In this document: one piece after another, positions 24,280 to 38,014 of the stretch | Numbering within the stretch: the stretch's first letter is position 1 | Layout of the letters: every line of letters begins with the position of its first letter | From: Protula sp. h YS-2021 | Taxonomy: Eukaryota > Annelida > Polychaeta > Sabellida > Serpulidae | Length of the DNA: 64,000 nucleotides | Reading direction: 5' to 3' | NCBI GenBank assembly: GCA_949752745.1 | Contig: OX457027.1 | Span: forward strand, 17,688,603 to 17,752,602 | The notes under the pieces: model-generated | What the model saw: the letters and a program-made list of their open reading frames with translations, nothing else | Told to the model about the DNA's origin: nothing | Databases searched by the model: none | Made by a program: the position numbers and the translations under genes

Positions 24280-26269
24280 TATCAGAAGCTAAAAGGGAAT
24301 ATTGCACAGAAAAAGATGGACATGTCTCGGGGTATTCCACCGATAGGTAAGTGGTAGGAGTTCGCTTCATAACATGAAGTTACTAGGTAAACGCAAAAAT
24401 GCATGATTTTCTTTTTGACTTAATTATACCCCCCACCACCCATCAAACCCAACTCTAACACAGAGCCGTAGGACAAAACTAAAAAGCAGTTATGGCTTTG
24501 GGTATTAATTTTATTTTCAGGATTGTTTTTCGATTTTTCGGTTAGTTTTACTTGTGGACAACATTTTCACAAATACGTTAGAAATATATGCAGTACCTTT
24601 TTTAAACCTGAGTAATTTAATCCTTCCGAACTCAATACTTCTTCATTGAAAGTGAATTATTCATTAACAAATTCTAGCAAAACCTGACAAATTTCAGAGT
24701 CTATCTTGGCTACTTATTTATAGAAAATGAACTAAAAAAATTAAAACGAGCAATATTGTTGTCGTTTCAGTGTTTGGATGTATCGGGATTGCGCTGATGT
24801 TGTTATTGTTTATTGCTATTTTCCTCCTGTCTCGCTACGTGCGACGAAGGTAAGTTTATTCTTCCGAGAATTTACTGACAGAGTGCTAGGTCTGCACAAA
24901 AAAATTTTATAGAGATTTTGTCTCTCTCGATAGTATGTTGATAAAAGCAATTACGTATCTTCACTTCATGCAGACGTAAATTTAGTTAAGGTAAATCAAG
25001 TTAAAGCGTTTATACAAAAAACAATACCTCTTGTGAAGGTAGCATCAGTTCTGTACACACTTTAAAAATACGCCAATGCAATTATAAACGCAACAACGAT
25101 ATCAATTGATATTTAAAGAAGTATTCAACATATCTTTCTGAAAATGTAACGAAGCAATAAACATTTTATAAAACAATATTTTACGAAACAAAATAATCAA
25201 GCATTATGGTTGATGCATATCCATCGAAATTCCAGGAAAAAAATTTAAAAGTTTGGCCCCTGCCAAGTCAAGTTTTCGAAAAAAAAAATAAAAGATTGCC
25301 GACGTGCCGGGTAAATTAAAAAAATGGGGAGATAAACAAGACTGTTTTTCTTCCTGGCCTGAAACTGCCAAACTCTAGAAAGTCTTCATGAATGGCATAG
25401 AAACTATTAACTATTTTTTATTCATCAGGAGAATGCCTAAAATGTGTGAAATTAAACACATTGGGTCTTCTAAAAAAGCCAAACCAGTGGCAATAAGAGG
25501 TGTCCCGCAAGCAAACGTCCGTGGCGATGAAGAAGTGGGTGTCCAGAATGTACCAGAAACTGCACCTAAGACAGAATCTGGCGACAACGATACTCGGGTC
25601 AAGGCTGGCTGTGACATCAATGATAATGTATTCGGGATATACGTGCCACCCTCTAGTGATGTGACAGACACACGGGTACAATGTAATACAAGCACAAAAG
25701 AACAACAGCGGCATGTATACTTGAATATGAATAAAAATATACCAACTCCTGCATTCAACGCTTGTGTCCATGGTGACCGACAAGCCGAACTCAAAAATGA
25801 AAGTGAAACAGAGAAAAGAATTCCACCAAAAACACCACAAAAGCCTCCGAAAAAAGATATTCTATCAAAACTACGGACAAATATACCCACTGCGTGTTCA
25901 CGTGAACAGGACCACGTGACAGGTAGCGTGGTGGAGACATCATTTAACCGCACAATGCCGGTGCCCGTAACCGCCCTCTCATCATCACATCAGAACAAAA
26001 CACATCCCCGTAACTTTACAACAATTGGTCAGGCAACAACATCAAATCAAAAAGGACGAAAAACTGTTACATTTTCTGACACGGCCGACAGTGACGGAAA
26101 CTGTGCTCATGACACAGTCAGCGACGGAAACGAGAAAGAACAACTTTTATTAGAGCTCGAAGATGAAGTCTTTGAGACAACACCACCTTATCTGAGAGGG
26201 TTACTACGTCATGCGTACGCTAGTGGCGCTTATGACAATAACGTCAGTGACATACATGGAAGCAGCTAA
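24280..26269 (+). CDS. 3' exons of a single-pass membrane protein (host)
   Basis: Three exons have consistent phases: 24280-24346 (after TATTTTCAG, before GTAAGT), 24771-24849 (after GTCGTTTCAG, before GTAAGT) and 25429-26269 (after TTCATCAG, ending TAA). Together they give 328 codons. The middle exon encodes a transmembrane helix (CIGIALMLLLFIAIFLLS) followed by the stop-transfer RYVRRR. The last exon encodes a ~280-residue cytoplasmic tail with a YLNM (YxxM) site, a Pro-rich KTPQKPPKKD stretch, a PP1-docking-like RKTVTFSD and an acidic Leu-rich end. The ectodomain is not visible, so receptor type is unknown. AATAAA follows at 26422. The exon model rests on splice signals only. Confidence 0.65.
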
Positions 26270-26421
26270 TAGCAGCAGCGGCTTATACCAAATTTCACCA
26301 CTTTGTTTTTAGTATATGCATCTTGTTTTCCGTTTTTTTTTCTGTTCGTTGCCGCTCTTGCTTTAAGTATGTTAGTTTTAGCTGGTGTACAATGTAGTTC
26401 CACAAGTTATTGTGAGACCCA

Positions 26422-26427
26422 AATAAA
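26422..26427 (+). terminator. Poly(A) signal of the membrane-protein gene
   Basis: AATAAA lies about 150 nt after the stop codon at 26269. Confidence 0.55.
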
Positions 26428-26847
26428 GGCCATCGGGAGTTGCCTGTCAGCTAGTAACTAGCAAAAAGACTCGTGTCTGAAAATGGTCACTAATGTAAAT
26501 ACAACCCTCAACACATGGTCCAACATTTAAAAAAAAAATAAATAAAAAATAAACAAACAAAAAACCTGACCTAGCATTGGCAAAAATATTTGGTTCCATT
26601 TTTTTTTTTTTTTTTTTTTTGCAAAATGTTATATAAATGTTTTTATTACGCATGACGCTTGTATCATCTATTTATATATTGTGAACTGTAACAGTTTACT
26701 TGTTTACTGCTGGCCACTTTCAGCTTTATATTTTTGCTTATTTGTTTGTTATTTAATGAATGTGTCATTATAATTTATTTATGAATAAATGTACCTAAGT
26801 TAAAAGAATAAATATTTTATTAAGTCTTGTAAGATGAAGTGTGAAAA

Positions 26848-27153
26848 TTAGGATTAAACAAGAAATTAGGATTAAACAAGAAATTAGGATTAAACAAGAA
26901 ATTGGGATTAAACAAGAAATTGGGATTAAACAAGAAATTGGGATTAAACAAGAAATTGGGATTAAACAAGAAATTGGGATTAAACAAGAAATTGGGATTA
27001 AACAAGAAATTGGGATTAAACAAGAAATTGGGATTAAACAAGAAATTGGGATTAAACAAGAAATTGGGATTAAACAAGAAATTGGGATTAAACAAGAAAT
27101 TGGGATTAAACAAGAAATTGGGATTAAACAAGAAATTGGGATTAAACAAGACA
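26848..27153. repeat. 18-bp minisatellite, ~17 copies
   Basis: AAATTGGGATTAAACAAG is repeated about 17 times; the first three copies have TTAGG instead of TTGGG. The unit is a multiple of three, so several frames stay open; these are not genes. Confidence 0.92.
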
Positions 27154-27424
27154 GCCGTACACTTCTCGCTGGTACAGAAAGTGAATCAACTCAAGATCGA
27201 CACCTGTATCCCTTTTCACCAGATACCGATTTGTGAAAAGATTTTTATATCCGAAGGTAGCAGCCTGCCTTCCCTAAATAATAAATAACAAAAATATAAT
27301 GAAGCATACGAAACAAACACTATATGGCTGGCATCGCAAATATTCGAATTCTCCTACTGCAAAATACGTCGTGAAATTTGGAATACGCATTTATCGATGT
27401 TTTAGTGAATGACCCAGAACCTGA

Positions 27425-27612
27425 CGCATCTCCCCCACCTAGCGGTCTTGGCACAACCCCCGATTCCCCCCCCCCCCCCCCCGCCTAGTGGTCTTGGCAC
27501 AACCCCCGATTCCTCCCTCCCCCCCCCCCCCCCCCCCACCTAGTGGTCTTGGCACAACCCCCGATTCCTCCCTCCCCCCACCTAGTGCTCTTGGCACAAC
27601 CCCTGATGTTCC
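27425..27612. repeat. C-rich minisatellite
   Basis: Four copies of CACCTAG-G-TCTTGGCACAAC followed by CCCCGATTCC and C-runs of varying length, unit about 50-60 bp. Confidence 0.8.
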
Positions 27613-27847
27613 CCGTACCCACTGGTTTTGGTCTTTCACACACCTAATATAACAATGCCTCTAAAGATTTCGCTTTTTTGTATTGATACTTCACGCAGAA
27701 CTGTACGCACAGGCACATGAACCTGCCACCCCACCCCTCCTCTGGCAAGATATGTATTAAGACAAATCACTTTTAAACTTGCTATCGATTTCAGTTGACA
27801 CACAATTCTAACCCATTCCCCCAGAGATCACTTGGGAAAAATGAGAA

Positions 27848-28155
27848 GAGCGTACTGGTACGCACCCCGGTCGAAAAACTGCGTACCCCAACGTAAAAAG
27901 TGCGTACCAATATATATGCAACTGACCTGGTGTTAACAGATATTAATATGAATAAAATGTCTGCCCGAAGGGCGGGAAAAAATCCAATCTTGCAAACGAA
28001 ATGATCAAATTTGGCAGGTACAATACGTACGAATGGTACGCAGTGCCCTGCTAAAAGTGCGTACCCCTTGCTAAAAGTGCATACCAGGGTACGCACCCTC
28101 TCTCTGAAAGTACGTACCAATCGCCAAAAGTGCGCACGGTACGCAGAGTACGCGG
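27848..28155. repeat. GTGCGTACC repeat region
   Basis: Many copies of GTGCGTACC/GGTACGC in both directions, including AAAAGTGCGTACCCC. Irregular spacing; no gene supported. Confidence 0.6.
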
Positions 28156-28549
28156 CCCAGATGAATCCGTGATTCCCACAGAATTCCAGAAACCTTTTTG
28201 CTATTTTTGACGGGGTTGCACTTTGGTATGTAATCGTTTCTAAAAAATTCCTTGGTGCACATAAACAACATTTTTCAATTGCTTTCTCAGTGTTAAAAAT
28301 GTTTAAAAATATGTTAATAGCACCCACAATCCAGCTTTTAGATTGGATTGACGGAAACAGAGACCTCTACATCTCCACCACCTCACCCTTTCCGCTCCCC
28401 TACCCCCCCCCGTACCACCCCCTACTCCCCCCCCCCCCGCTCCCCTACCCTTTCAGTGCTGTGTTACACGCGTAATTTCAGCTCGGTGACCGAAGTGCCC
28501 CTTGCCATGCCAGAAAACAAATCCCCACGGTACTTAAAATGTCGCTGAT

Positions 28550-28757
28550 CACCACATGACATGTAATAAAATAGCCAAATTGCAACAGCACGTGACATGA
28601 AATAACCAATGTGAGGGGAGTAACTTACTGTTACGTGAATTAAATAACCAATCTGCGACTGTAACTTGCTGTCACGTGACATGAAATAACCAATCTGAGA
28701 CAGTAACTTACTGTCACGTGACATGAAATAACCAATCTGAGACAGTAACTCATTGTC
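28550..28757. repeat. ~43-bp tandem repeat with CACGTGACATGAAATAACC
   Basis: About four copies; the last two are identical over the core CTGTCACGTGACATGAAAT. From 28758 to 29885 I see no gene or structure that I can support. Confidence 0.75.
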
Positions 28758-29885
28758 CAATCATTCACATTTGTGTTAATACAGAAGATCCCATTCTGCA
28801 ACGAGACGGTGTTTGAACATTACTTATCAACATTATTTATATTTTATTTAAAACAAACCAAAGAAAACGACAAGAAATGAGTTTTAGTGTTTATTGCCTT
28901 ACGCCAAATATTGCCCCGTGCAAAAATGTACAAAATACTTATGAAAAGCCATTTTGCCGAGTCAGAGAAAACCATAACCGTAGTTTCAAAGACTAAGGTC
29001 GCTACACACTAGTTTGATAGTTCTTTTTTTTTTTTTTAAATTGTGATGAGTATATTTATAAATGCATAAACGTCCACATGATTGCCAATATTCACACTTA
29101 TTATACAGATGCAGGACATCGTAAAAGGGCCGCTGTTCCGGCTAATGCATGGGTGGCACAGACGCCCATAGGACAGTTGCCCACTCCCACCACCATCGCA
29201 CGGTGAGTGCGCGGGATTTGTGTCACTGGTGAAAGGCGCCGCCCATCCCCCCCCCCCCGGTACCACTGCACAGACACGAAGACTGGTCGGGGCCTGTGCC
29301 ACCTAGGTTAGGTCGCCCGGCACCATCGTCGATTGCCGCCGGCAAATTGTTACCACAAATGCGTAACCGTAATTTTTTTCAGAGACAAATCCCTTCCTAA
29401 AACGGTCATTTCGCTCAAGAATACTCATAATTGTACAGTCGGGAGATTTTTTTGTTATTTAATTTCGCAACAACGCTCAGCAAAATTACCAGCTACGGAA
29501 CAAATGGTTCAGTTTTCATTTCAAGTTTTACGAATGATGAAATGCCTGTTTCATAATTTACAAAATGGTTCCAATACCAAAAACCCGATTGCACACATTC
29601 ACATTTACTATTGTTCCATCGCGGCTCTCCCTGAAATGAAATTTATTTCATATAGGCGTATTATGCAAGCTTGACAACCCTAACTAAAGATCTAACCAAA
29701 CTGAAACAAACTTCTTCGATTCCGCCTGTTGTGTGCGCGTGTTTACTGGTAGCTAACCACTTTTATCACGTTTTTTTTTTTTTTTTTTTGGGGGGGGGGG
29801 ATTTTTTTGTTTTAGTTTTTCAGTACACCACTGTTATGTATACACACGTGTGTAGCACTCGTCGCGCCGGTTCCGCTGGCGGGTG

Positions 29886-30065
29886 TACTAGTAAAGCGTT
29901 ATCGAGTACCAGTAAGGCGTTATATAGTACTGCTAAAGAGTTATCGAGTACCAGTAAGACGTTGTGGAGTACTGGTAAAGAGTTATCGAGTACCTGTAAG
30001 ACGTTGTGGAGTACTGGCTAAGAGTTATCGAGTACCAGTAAGGCGTTATGGAGTTATCGAGGTAG
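29886..30065. repeat. GAGTACCAGTAAG / GAGTACTGGTAAAG minisatellite
   Basis: Units of ~21-24 bp alternate between ATCGAGTACCAGTAAGRCGTT and GTGGAGTACTGGTAAAGAGTT. Noncoding. Confidence 0.8.
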
Positions 30066-33000
30066 TACACGGTACTGAAAGATTCACGAGTAGAACACTT
30101 ACTCATTTGACTACTTCCATAAAATTGTCTGCAGTGCTGCGGCCACCAAATGTTATGGTCAGCTCAATCATAGTATATCTTTTCGGATATCTTCTAAATT
30201 ATCCTGTCAAAATCTTAATTTGATAAATCCATCCAGAATTGGCAGATAAACAAAATCCGATAGTATTCACGACAAGTTTGAAAACACTGAACGTTACGTG
30301 TTTGTGTGCAACATTAACCTTTTCAAGACTAGTGCAACTAAATAAACATTAACGTAATACGTAAACAAAACGGACAACACAGTTAGCACCAATAGGAAAA
30401 TAAAAGACACTAAAACCTACCCTGCAGAGTATTATTATGACTGCATTGTAACATCCATCTATCAATATTTTAACTTAACAGGAAATTAGTTGTTTGAGAG
30501 GAAGGTTTAATAAGTACTCAATCAATAAAAACGAAATGATAATGATCAACTTGCATAGCTCTACAGGACGCCATTGTTCTAAAAATACACTTGCTACCTG
30601 GTGTTCTTGGAATATTTCCTAATTAACCTCGCTTCACTTTCCATTTTGTTTACATATTTTTTTTATCTAATTCCAGATACGGAAAAATATAAATCTACAG
30701 GAAATAAATACAGATTTGTACATTGTGTTATTTAACACTCAAAAAAGAAGAAAAAAAAAAAAAGTTGAACTACTACATAATTCATCCGCTATTTGGACTT
30801 GGCAAAAAACTTCTCATTTAATTATACTGCAATTTCTAATCCCAATAGTGATATTAAAACCACACATTTATATGGACTCGGGATTTGTCAAAAACTCACT
30901 GTGATTAAAAAAAATATTTGTCCTACCTAAAATACACGTTTTTTTTTTTTTCATTTGTTTCGTAAATTACCAGATTCAACTGTATAATTCGAATATTTAA
31001 AGTGACTAGACTGGAAACCCTAAAAATCCCTAATGTTGAGTAAAATCGGACAATGCACACAGAACTATAACAACAATAAACATACTAAAATTTTAGATTT
31101 CCATTTGCAAACTTCAGCACACGTTTGACCTCCAAAAAAAACTAAAATAAAATAAATGATTCAATCTGAAACTTTCCCCATCTCCGTCCCGCTAATCGCA
31201 GTTAATGGCCTTTTGTTAGTATAAATTACCTAATTGTGTAAGAGATCAATAAATAATTCTACATAAATTATAATCATTTGTACAAAATTAATTTTTATGA
31301 ATTTTAATGAAAACTAGATTTTTTTGGTAAACCAAAAGTACAATGTCAAAACATTTACAGACTTCCTCACTAAATATTCACAACCCTGTCAAAGCATCGC
31401 ATTTGCTCCGCTGTAGTGTGCACATTGCGATGCGAGTAGCCAGAAAGAAAAACAAACACGAGACGCGAAACGATTCGAAAATAAATAAACAACTGCTGTT
31501 GTTTGGCTGTATACAAATAATTCAGAAAGTAAACGCTTTATCAAAAGCTGCATCAGAATGTCCAAGTACACGACGCAAATGCGTGTTTTGTGAATCACCC
31601 TCTATTTCCGTATTTTATATTTCTTTCCTAGTTGCCAACTCAACATTTTTGAGAACAATTTCGAAACACCACGCAGCAACCCCTCGACATATTTGCAATA
31701 ATATCAAACAATATTTTACATAGATTTTTGGCATGCCTTTTAATTACATCACAGGTTCTCAAGCCAAAGCTTCTGAAGCTAAGCTCAATTCATTGCATCA
31801 ACCAAAAGTGGGTTCTGTGTATGGCGCCACCCGCGTGATGGCGCCACCTGCACACGACAACAACCAATCAAATCACTCCAATGGCAGGCCCAGGACAGTC
31901 CTTCTGCCGTCTTCTCAACGACGTGCTCCTTGTTCCTTCGTCACTAAAATAAAAGAAAAAATGTACCATTAAACTATAATTTTTTATAGTATGCCGGACA
32001 GAACAAAGACAGAAAAGATTGTCCAGACGAAATCATACACCAAGGAAATAGTACTAGGCACAAGGTCTTTTTTTTCCATTAATTAGTCCTAAAATTACAG
32101 TTTTCCAACCCATTAAAATATACTGAAAATGTTAAACTTTACCTTTCTCATTCTTTAAATTTCTTTTTTTATCTTTTTTATTTATTGTTTTAAGCCTTCT
32201 GTTCTTTCAGATTTACAAATCGTACATGGACAGGACCCCCGCCCGCAGTAGCAGCTTACTTCTTCACGCAATCGCCTTTACTTGTAGTAAACATACTTCT
32301 GCACATAAAATTCTCTGCAGTTCTTGTCTACAAATTCTTCCTTACCCACACACAAATTTTATCCAACCAACATGTATGTCTTTGCTGAAACTGCAACATG
32401 GCATCGTTGCTGCTTAAGCCTTCGCCGTGCGGGATTATAGCTTTCGCATTTTTCCTATGTTATGTTACGCCAGCGACACAGGAGGAGAAAGGCAAGAAGA
32501 GAGGAAGAAAGGAAAACGAAAAAGGAAGCCCGATCACCACTAACCAAGGCAGAGAGAGAAGAAAACGAAAAGCAAGCCCGAACACTTCTGCCCAATAGAA
32601 ACACCTGGGCAGTAGTGGTGGCAGTAGTGACCCCTGGCAATAGCCTGCCATGCGTCTTCAAGCTCACTAACTACATGCTACATGCCATGCGTCCACATGC
32701 CGACGTGTGAAGCTGCTGCCTCACCACACGTTCTGCAAGCCCTCAAAGTACCAAATACCACTCGGACCGGTTAAAATGCTATTGCATTGGCAACCCGGAT
32801 AACACTGCAATTATGTCGTTATAACCACTACCAGATGCCATCCTCTACTCGCTCTTTACACAAAAATAAAACAAATCACAAAGTAATCAGTAATCACAAA
32901 GTAATCAGTAATCACAAAGTAAGATACTGCTGGAATGTGCATCATTCACGTGACTGACACGAAGACGAGACAGAATACCCGGATGTACCCTGCATTCCCT

Positions 33001-33904
33001 ACCGCCATCTTAGTTAACATTGCCCCAGTCACCAAGTTAGAAAAAAAATCTCGGATGCTTTACGAAATTGAAAATTGAAAAGACCAATACATTACAGCTT
33101 TTTAATTTATTGCCTTCGATTCTTTTATGTGCATTTTTTCCCAAAACTAGCTCACAGAAAAATGCAGGAAAACATCTATCACATAATATAGGACTAGGTG
33201 CCAAATGTATCTTTATTGGCATTTTCTTATTACCTGGAACCCATTTTCACCTTTTGCTTCTTTTCTTTTTTTTATTTCTTAATTTGTCCATTTTGGTAGC
33301 TTAAAAACCCATATAAAGAAAACGTTATGAAAATTGTCTAAATAACGAAAATAAGTTACGACTCAAAATAAGCACTACAAATAAATAACACTCTGCCTCA
33401 CAGTCAAATGGAATCCGATCACCAAAAGTAACACAAGATGAAATATCTATCTAAATATTCCAGTCTAAACTGGGACAAAATTTACAAGCTTTTCATTCTT
33501 TTTATCTGCTCACAGTTATACAGCAGTTTAACATTTTAACTACTGGAAGTTAAGACACAGAGTACAAAGTATTCTACACCTAAATCTGAGACATAAAACT
33601 ATACAACTACTCAAGCAAAAGACGGAAGTGGCGCCCTCTGTGTGTGCTAGGCATGCATAGCTGAAGAAGTCGTTACAAGCTCAAGAAGTTTTTGTCTGCG
33701 TGCGTTGTCATACTGGCACACGTGTACCAATTCACCTTTTGCCTAAGTGAAGACATGTACTGAGATGCATTTATAATGGAATCGTTTTGCTGACATTTCT
33801 GGAACATCTGCGAACCGTACTCCATGTTGCTCTAACATGGGCACATGTAAAAATCGACTTGTGTAAATCAGAAAAACCGTATGGTTAATACGTCCAGTCA
33901 TGGC
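30066..33904. other. Intergenic DNA, nothing recognised
   Basis: AT-rich sequence with short open frames that lack family features or convincing splice signals. A small AATCACAAAGTAATCAGT triplication is at about 32876-32920. Confidence 0.5.
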
Positions 33905-35128
33905 ACGCGGCGTAAGTCGTTGTAAGGACACGTGCAGGAGGACTGCGTCAGTCGTTGTAAGGAAACGTGCAGGAGGACTGAGTCAGTCGTTGCAAGGACA
34001 CGTACAGGAGGACTGCGGACAGTCGTTGTAAGGACACGTACAGGAGGACTGCGTACAGTCGTTGTATGGACACGTACAGGAGGACTGCGTACAGTCGTTG
34101 CAAGGACACTGCAGGAGGACTGCGTCAGTCGTTGTAAGGAAACGTGCAGGAGGACTGCGTACAGTCGCTGCGAGCACACGTACAGGAGGATTACGTACAG
34201 TCGTTGATAGGACACGTACAGGAGGACTGCGTACAGTCGCTACGAGGACACGTACAGGAGGACTGCGTACAGTCGTTGTAAGGACACGTACAGGAGGACT
34301 GCGTCAGTCGTTGTAAGGACACTGCAGGAGGACTGCGTACAGTCGTTGTAAGGACACGTACAGGAGGACTGCGTACAGTCGTTGTAAGGACACGTACAGG
34401 AGGACTGCGTACAGTCGTTGTAAGGACACGTACAGGAGGACTGCGTACAGTCGTTGTAAGGACACGTACAGGAGGACTGCATACAGTTGTTGTAAGGACA
34501 CTGCAGGAGGACTGCGTACAGTCGCTGCGAGGACACGTACAGGAGGACTGCGTACAGTCGTTGTAAGGACACTGCAGGAGGACTGCGTACAGTCGCTGCG
34601 AGGACACGTACAGGAGGACTGCGTACAGTCGTTGTAAGGACACTGCAGGAGGACTGCGTCAGTCGTTGTAAGGATACGTACAGGAGGACTGCGTCAGTCG
34701 TTGTAAGGACACGTACAGGAGGGCTGCGTCAGTCGTTGTAAGGACACGTACAGGAGGACTGCATACAGTCGCTGTAAGGACACGAACAGGAGGACTGCGG
34801 ACAGTCGTTGTAAGGACACGTACAGGAGGACTGCGTACAGTCGTTGCGAGGACACGTACAGGAGGACTGCGTACAGTCGTTGTAAGGACACTGCAGGAGG
34901 ACTGCGTCAGTCGTTGTAAGGACACGTACAGGAGGACTGCGTCAGTCGTTGTAAGGACACGTACAGGAGGGTTGCGTCAGTCGTTGTAAGGACACGTACA
35001 GGAGGACTGCATACAGTCGCTGTAAGGATACGTACAGGAGGACTGCGGACAGTCGTTGTAAGGACACGTACAGGAGGACTGCGTACAGTCGTTGTAAGGA
35101 CACGTACAGGAGGACTGCGTATAGAAGA
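33905..35128. repeat. ~36-bp minisatellite, ~34 copies
   Basis: The unit is CAGTCGTTGTAAGGACACG plus TACAGGAGGACTGCGTA. Shorter variants lack the TA before CAGT or the ACG before TACAGG. Open frames run both ways through it only because of the periodicity. Confidence 0.93.
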
Positions 35129-38014
35129 TCTATGTTAAGCATCGCAGGTACCGACTGATTGCACGACGTGTCATCTAAAAGAGATAGAATATATACAACT
35201 AAACAAAATACACATAACGTCACGACTAAAATTATGAATACCCTCACCACTTTGCATGCAAAAGCGGCGGGGGGTTAGTTATCCTGGCCTGACACAAAGA
35301 CTTCACGTATTGAAACGGGGCGTGTCTCCAGCATGTTGCCTTGTCTGGGGAGTTTGCCGAGGTGCAATAACCAAGAACAAACGTGTAAGAATAGAACCTG
35401 GGCAATTTCGTGGTTACTTTTTTCATCAATTTTCAATTTCTTAAACTTGATTTGAAAATATCGGAAAATGCCAGAACACCTGACTTGACCTGTATGTTTG
35501 CTCTTAGTCATTTTTCTTTAAGAAAAAAAAAAAAAACCAAAACAACAAAAAGAAAAAAAAAACTCACGTGTCGTGGTTAAGGGGTACAAAATCGGCGTTT
35601 TCAACACTGAAAATACACATTTCTACTTACAGACAAAAATAAATATTGAACGACAAGGCACATTTAATACATACAACGCGGGAAAAAATAAATACTGACG
35701 TCATTCGACATAAAAGAGATGCTTTGTAACATATACATGTAAACTTTTAAAAACAGCAACTTTTTCAACATAAAGTCAAATTAGTAACATTTGCCAAATA
35801 GTTAGGAAATATTAGTTTTATCCAGAAATATGGATATTTTTTTTTTCAAATCGCAGAGTCTGAGGTATAGTGCACTTTTAAAATCGATGTGATATTAACA
35901 ATGCGTTCAACTTCTCACCAATGATTACATACTTTAACGCACAGTCACACATCAACATCTGCTTGTCACCCATTCCTACTGAATGGAAAAACTAAAATAA
36001 AGGATATACACTGGCTAATGGCTACACATTTAAGTATTAAAACATGCAAGGTTAAAATACATTGGTGGCAACGCCCACACCATACATAATAAGTGTGGTA
36101 CTTGAACCACATGGCAGGAAAAGCTATACTCGCAGGTTTTAAAATTTTGCAATTTTGTTTCTTGAAAATAGTTTCATAAAAGGATAGATAACATAATGAA
36201 AGGCTCGAGAACGAAACAAAAACATGCCAAAGCGAACTAAAAAAAAAAAAAAAAAAAAAAGCCGCAGAAATGGTAATTATAGTCCTTGTTTTGCAGAAGC
36301 GCTGCATAAACATCCCTCAAGCCATGTACGGTGTAACTGAATCAACACTCACCATGTGTGTATAGAACAAATACATGACATTTACGTTTATAAATAAATG
36401 TTGTATACCAACCTGCGGCCATCATCATCTCTGTATAAAAACATAATGTTTATTTATCAACTGACAGAAAAAAAATACACGCCGCTAAAGAAAGGGGAAA
36501 AAACAGCATGCATCTCTACGTCGCGGATTTTCTGTCACAAAATTTCCGCTGGGTGGGAGGACTAATGGGGGATAATAAAAGGGGCACTTTCTGCAAACAT
36601 TTTGATGGCAGTTGCGAACAAAAGTGGGGCAGTTTTCGCGAAATATATCGGAGAATTCTACCCCAATCTGCACCCGCCTTTGAAAGTTTTCAATGCTGTT
36701 TCCGCAAGACGAATAGAAGGCTATAAAGACAACCTGTGCAGAGCTTCAGATTGTTTTTCTACTCAACAAAGTAAAAAAACTTAGTTGCAGAACTTGTCTT
36801 TTGTGTAATGAATGCGATAAAGAACGGGGTTGATGAAAAGAGTTACACCTCTGGCATGCACTTCATAATGAGCTGTTATCAATAGATTATTTCAAACAAA
36901 GTGTGGCGAAATTTAAAAAAAAAAAAAACAACAAAAAAACACGGTCCTTTCTTTATATTAAAGAAAAAGCTTGCAACCCGTTTTCGTAATAGGTCATTTG
37001 TATTCATTCAATACAAATTCGCTGTTTATCAAAAGCATTCAAGATACCTGGTCATATAACTTAATGATCTCAAAGATCTGGATTCCTAAACAAACGGGTT
37101 GATACATCAGTATACGCTGATATTTTCGTTGGGTTTCGTTTATCATGTTCATGAATTTTAGCTGGTTTTAAGATAATGGAATTGTAAAGTCAAGTGACCG
37201 GCTGGGTGCATATCAGAAAAATAATTCTGACAAAGTTAAAAGAAACATTTGAGGTCGATTTCAAAACTAAGTCTAGACCGCGGTTAAGACTGGGTTTCAG
37301 ACCATAATGAATTTCACAGCCTCGGTCCAGGAAGTCAAGGAAGAACCCAATCCATGCGCACCACTCGTAATTTTGATGCGCAGTGAGCGCACCACTCGTA
37401 ATTCTGATGCGCACCAAGCACATCAGATCTGAAGCTCTACCCGTGGTTGAAGCAGAGAGAAAAGGAATGAAGGGAAAGAAATCTGAAAAATGTTCGTATC
37501 TATCAGAAGAAGTGACTGATACTAAAAGGATGGAAATTCAGATAACCGAGCTTAGTCCGCTTTATTCCCAGGCAGTGCAGAGTTAACTTTGTGAATACAA
37601 CCCCAGGCAGTGTACGCAGTTATTTAGGTGATCCATTTATATTGACCGTTCTGCACGAATTATCCGTTGTAATGCTACTGTGACAATCGACAGCAATTAC
37701 ACAAATGGAGGAACAGAGGCCTCACTTGGGGCCTGTGTTAAAAAAAAAAAAAAAAACAATCTGAAAACATTCCTTTTATACAATTTGGGGGGGGGGGGGG
37801 AGGTTTATCCTTTTCTGTTAGTACCTTGCGCTTGGTGGACAGTCAAACACTGCCATACCTGAGAAACTACTGGTGCCATGCACATGAATTCTATCTACCT
37901 AGTGTATTTACAAAAAAAAGAAGACATCAACAAAGCAGTCATCATCTAGTCTCACAGTTTAGACTTTTCTGAAAAAAGGGGAAAAAAAAACCGCACTTAA
38001 CTTCCACAAAAAAG
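35129..38014. other. Downstream of Bicaudal-D; no further gene recognised
   Basis: This may contain the Bicaudal-D 3' untranslated region. TTTATT (AATAAA on the minus strand) occurs at about 37561 and again near 36449; I cannot say which is used. The rest is AT-rich with several A-runs. Confidence 0.4.

Noticed and set aside
26820..27288. Repeat proteins KQEIGI / NPNFLF
   Set aside because: Direct translation of an 18-bp minisatellite.
31343..31723. 126-codon open frame
   Set aside because: No recognisable domain, no splice or promoter context and no neighbours; length is compatible with chance in this DNA.
33905..35128. CRISPR array
   Set aside because: The repeats are contiguous without unique spacers, and the genome is animal.
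33898..35250. Repeat proteins such as VRVLTTTVRSPP or YVSLQRLYAVLL
   Set aside because: 36-bp minisatellite read in different frames; no independent coding evidence.
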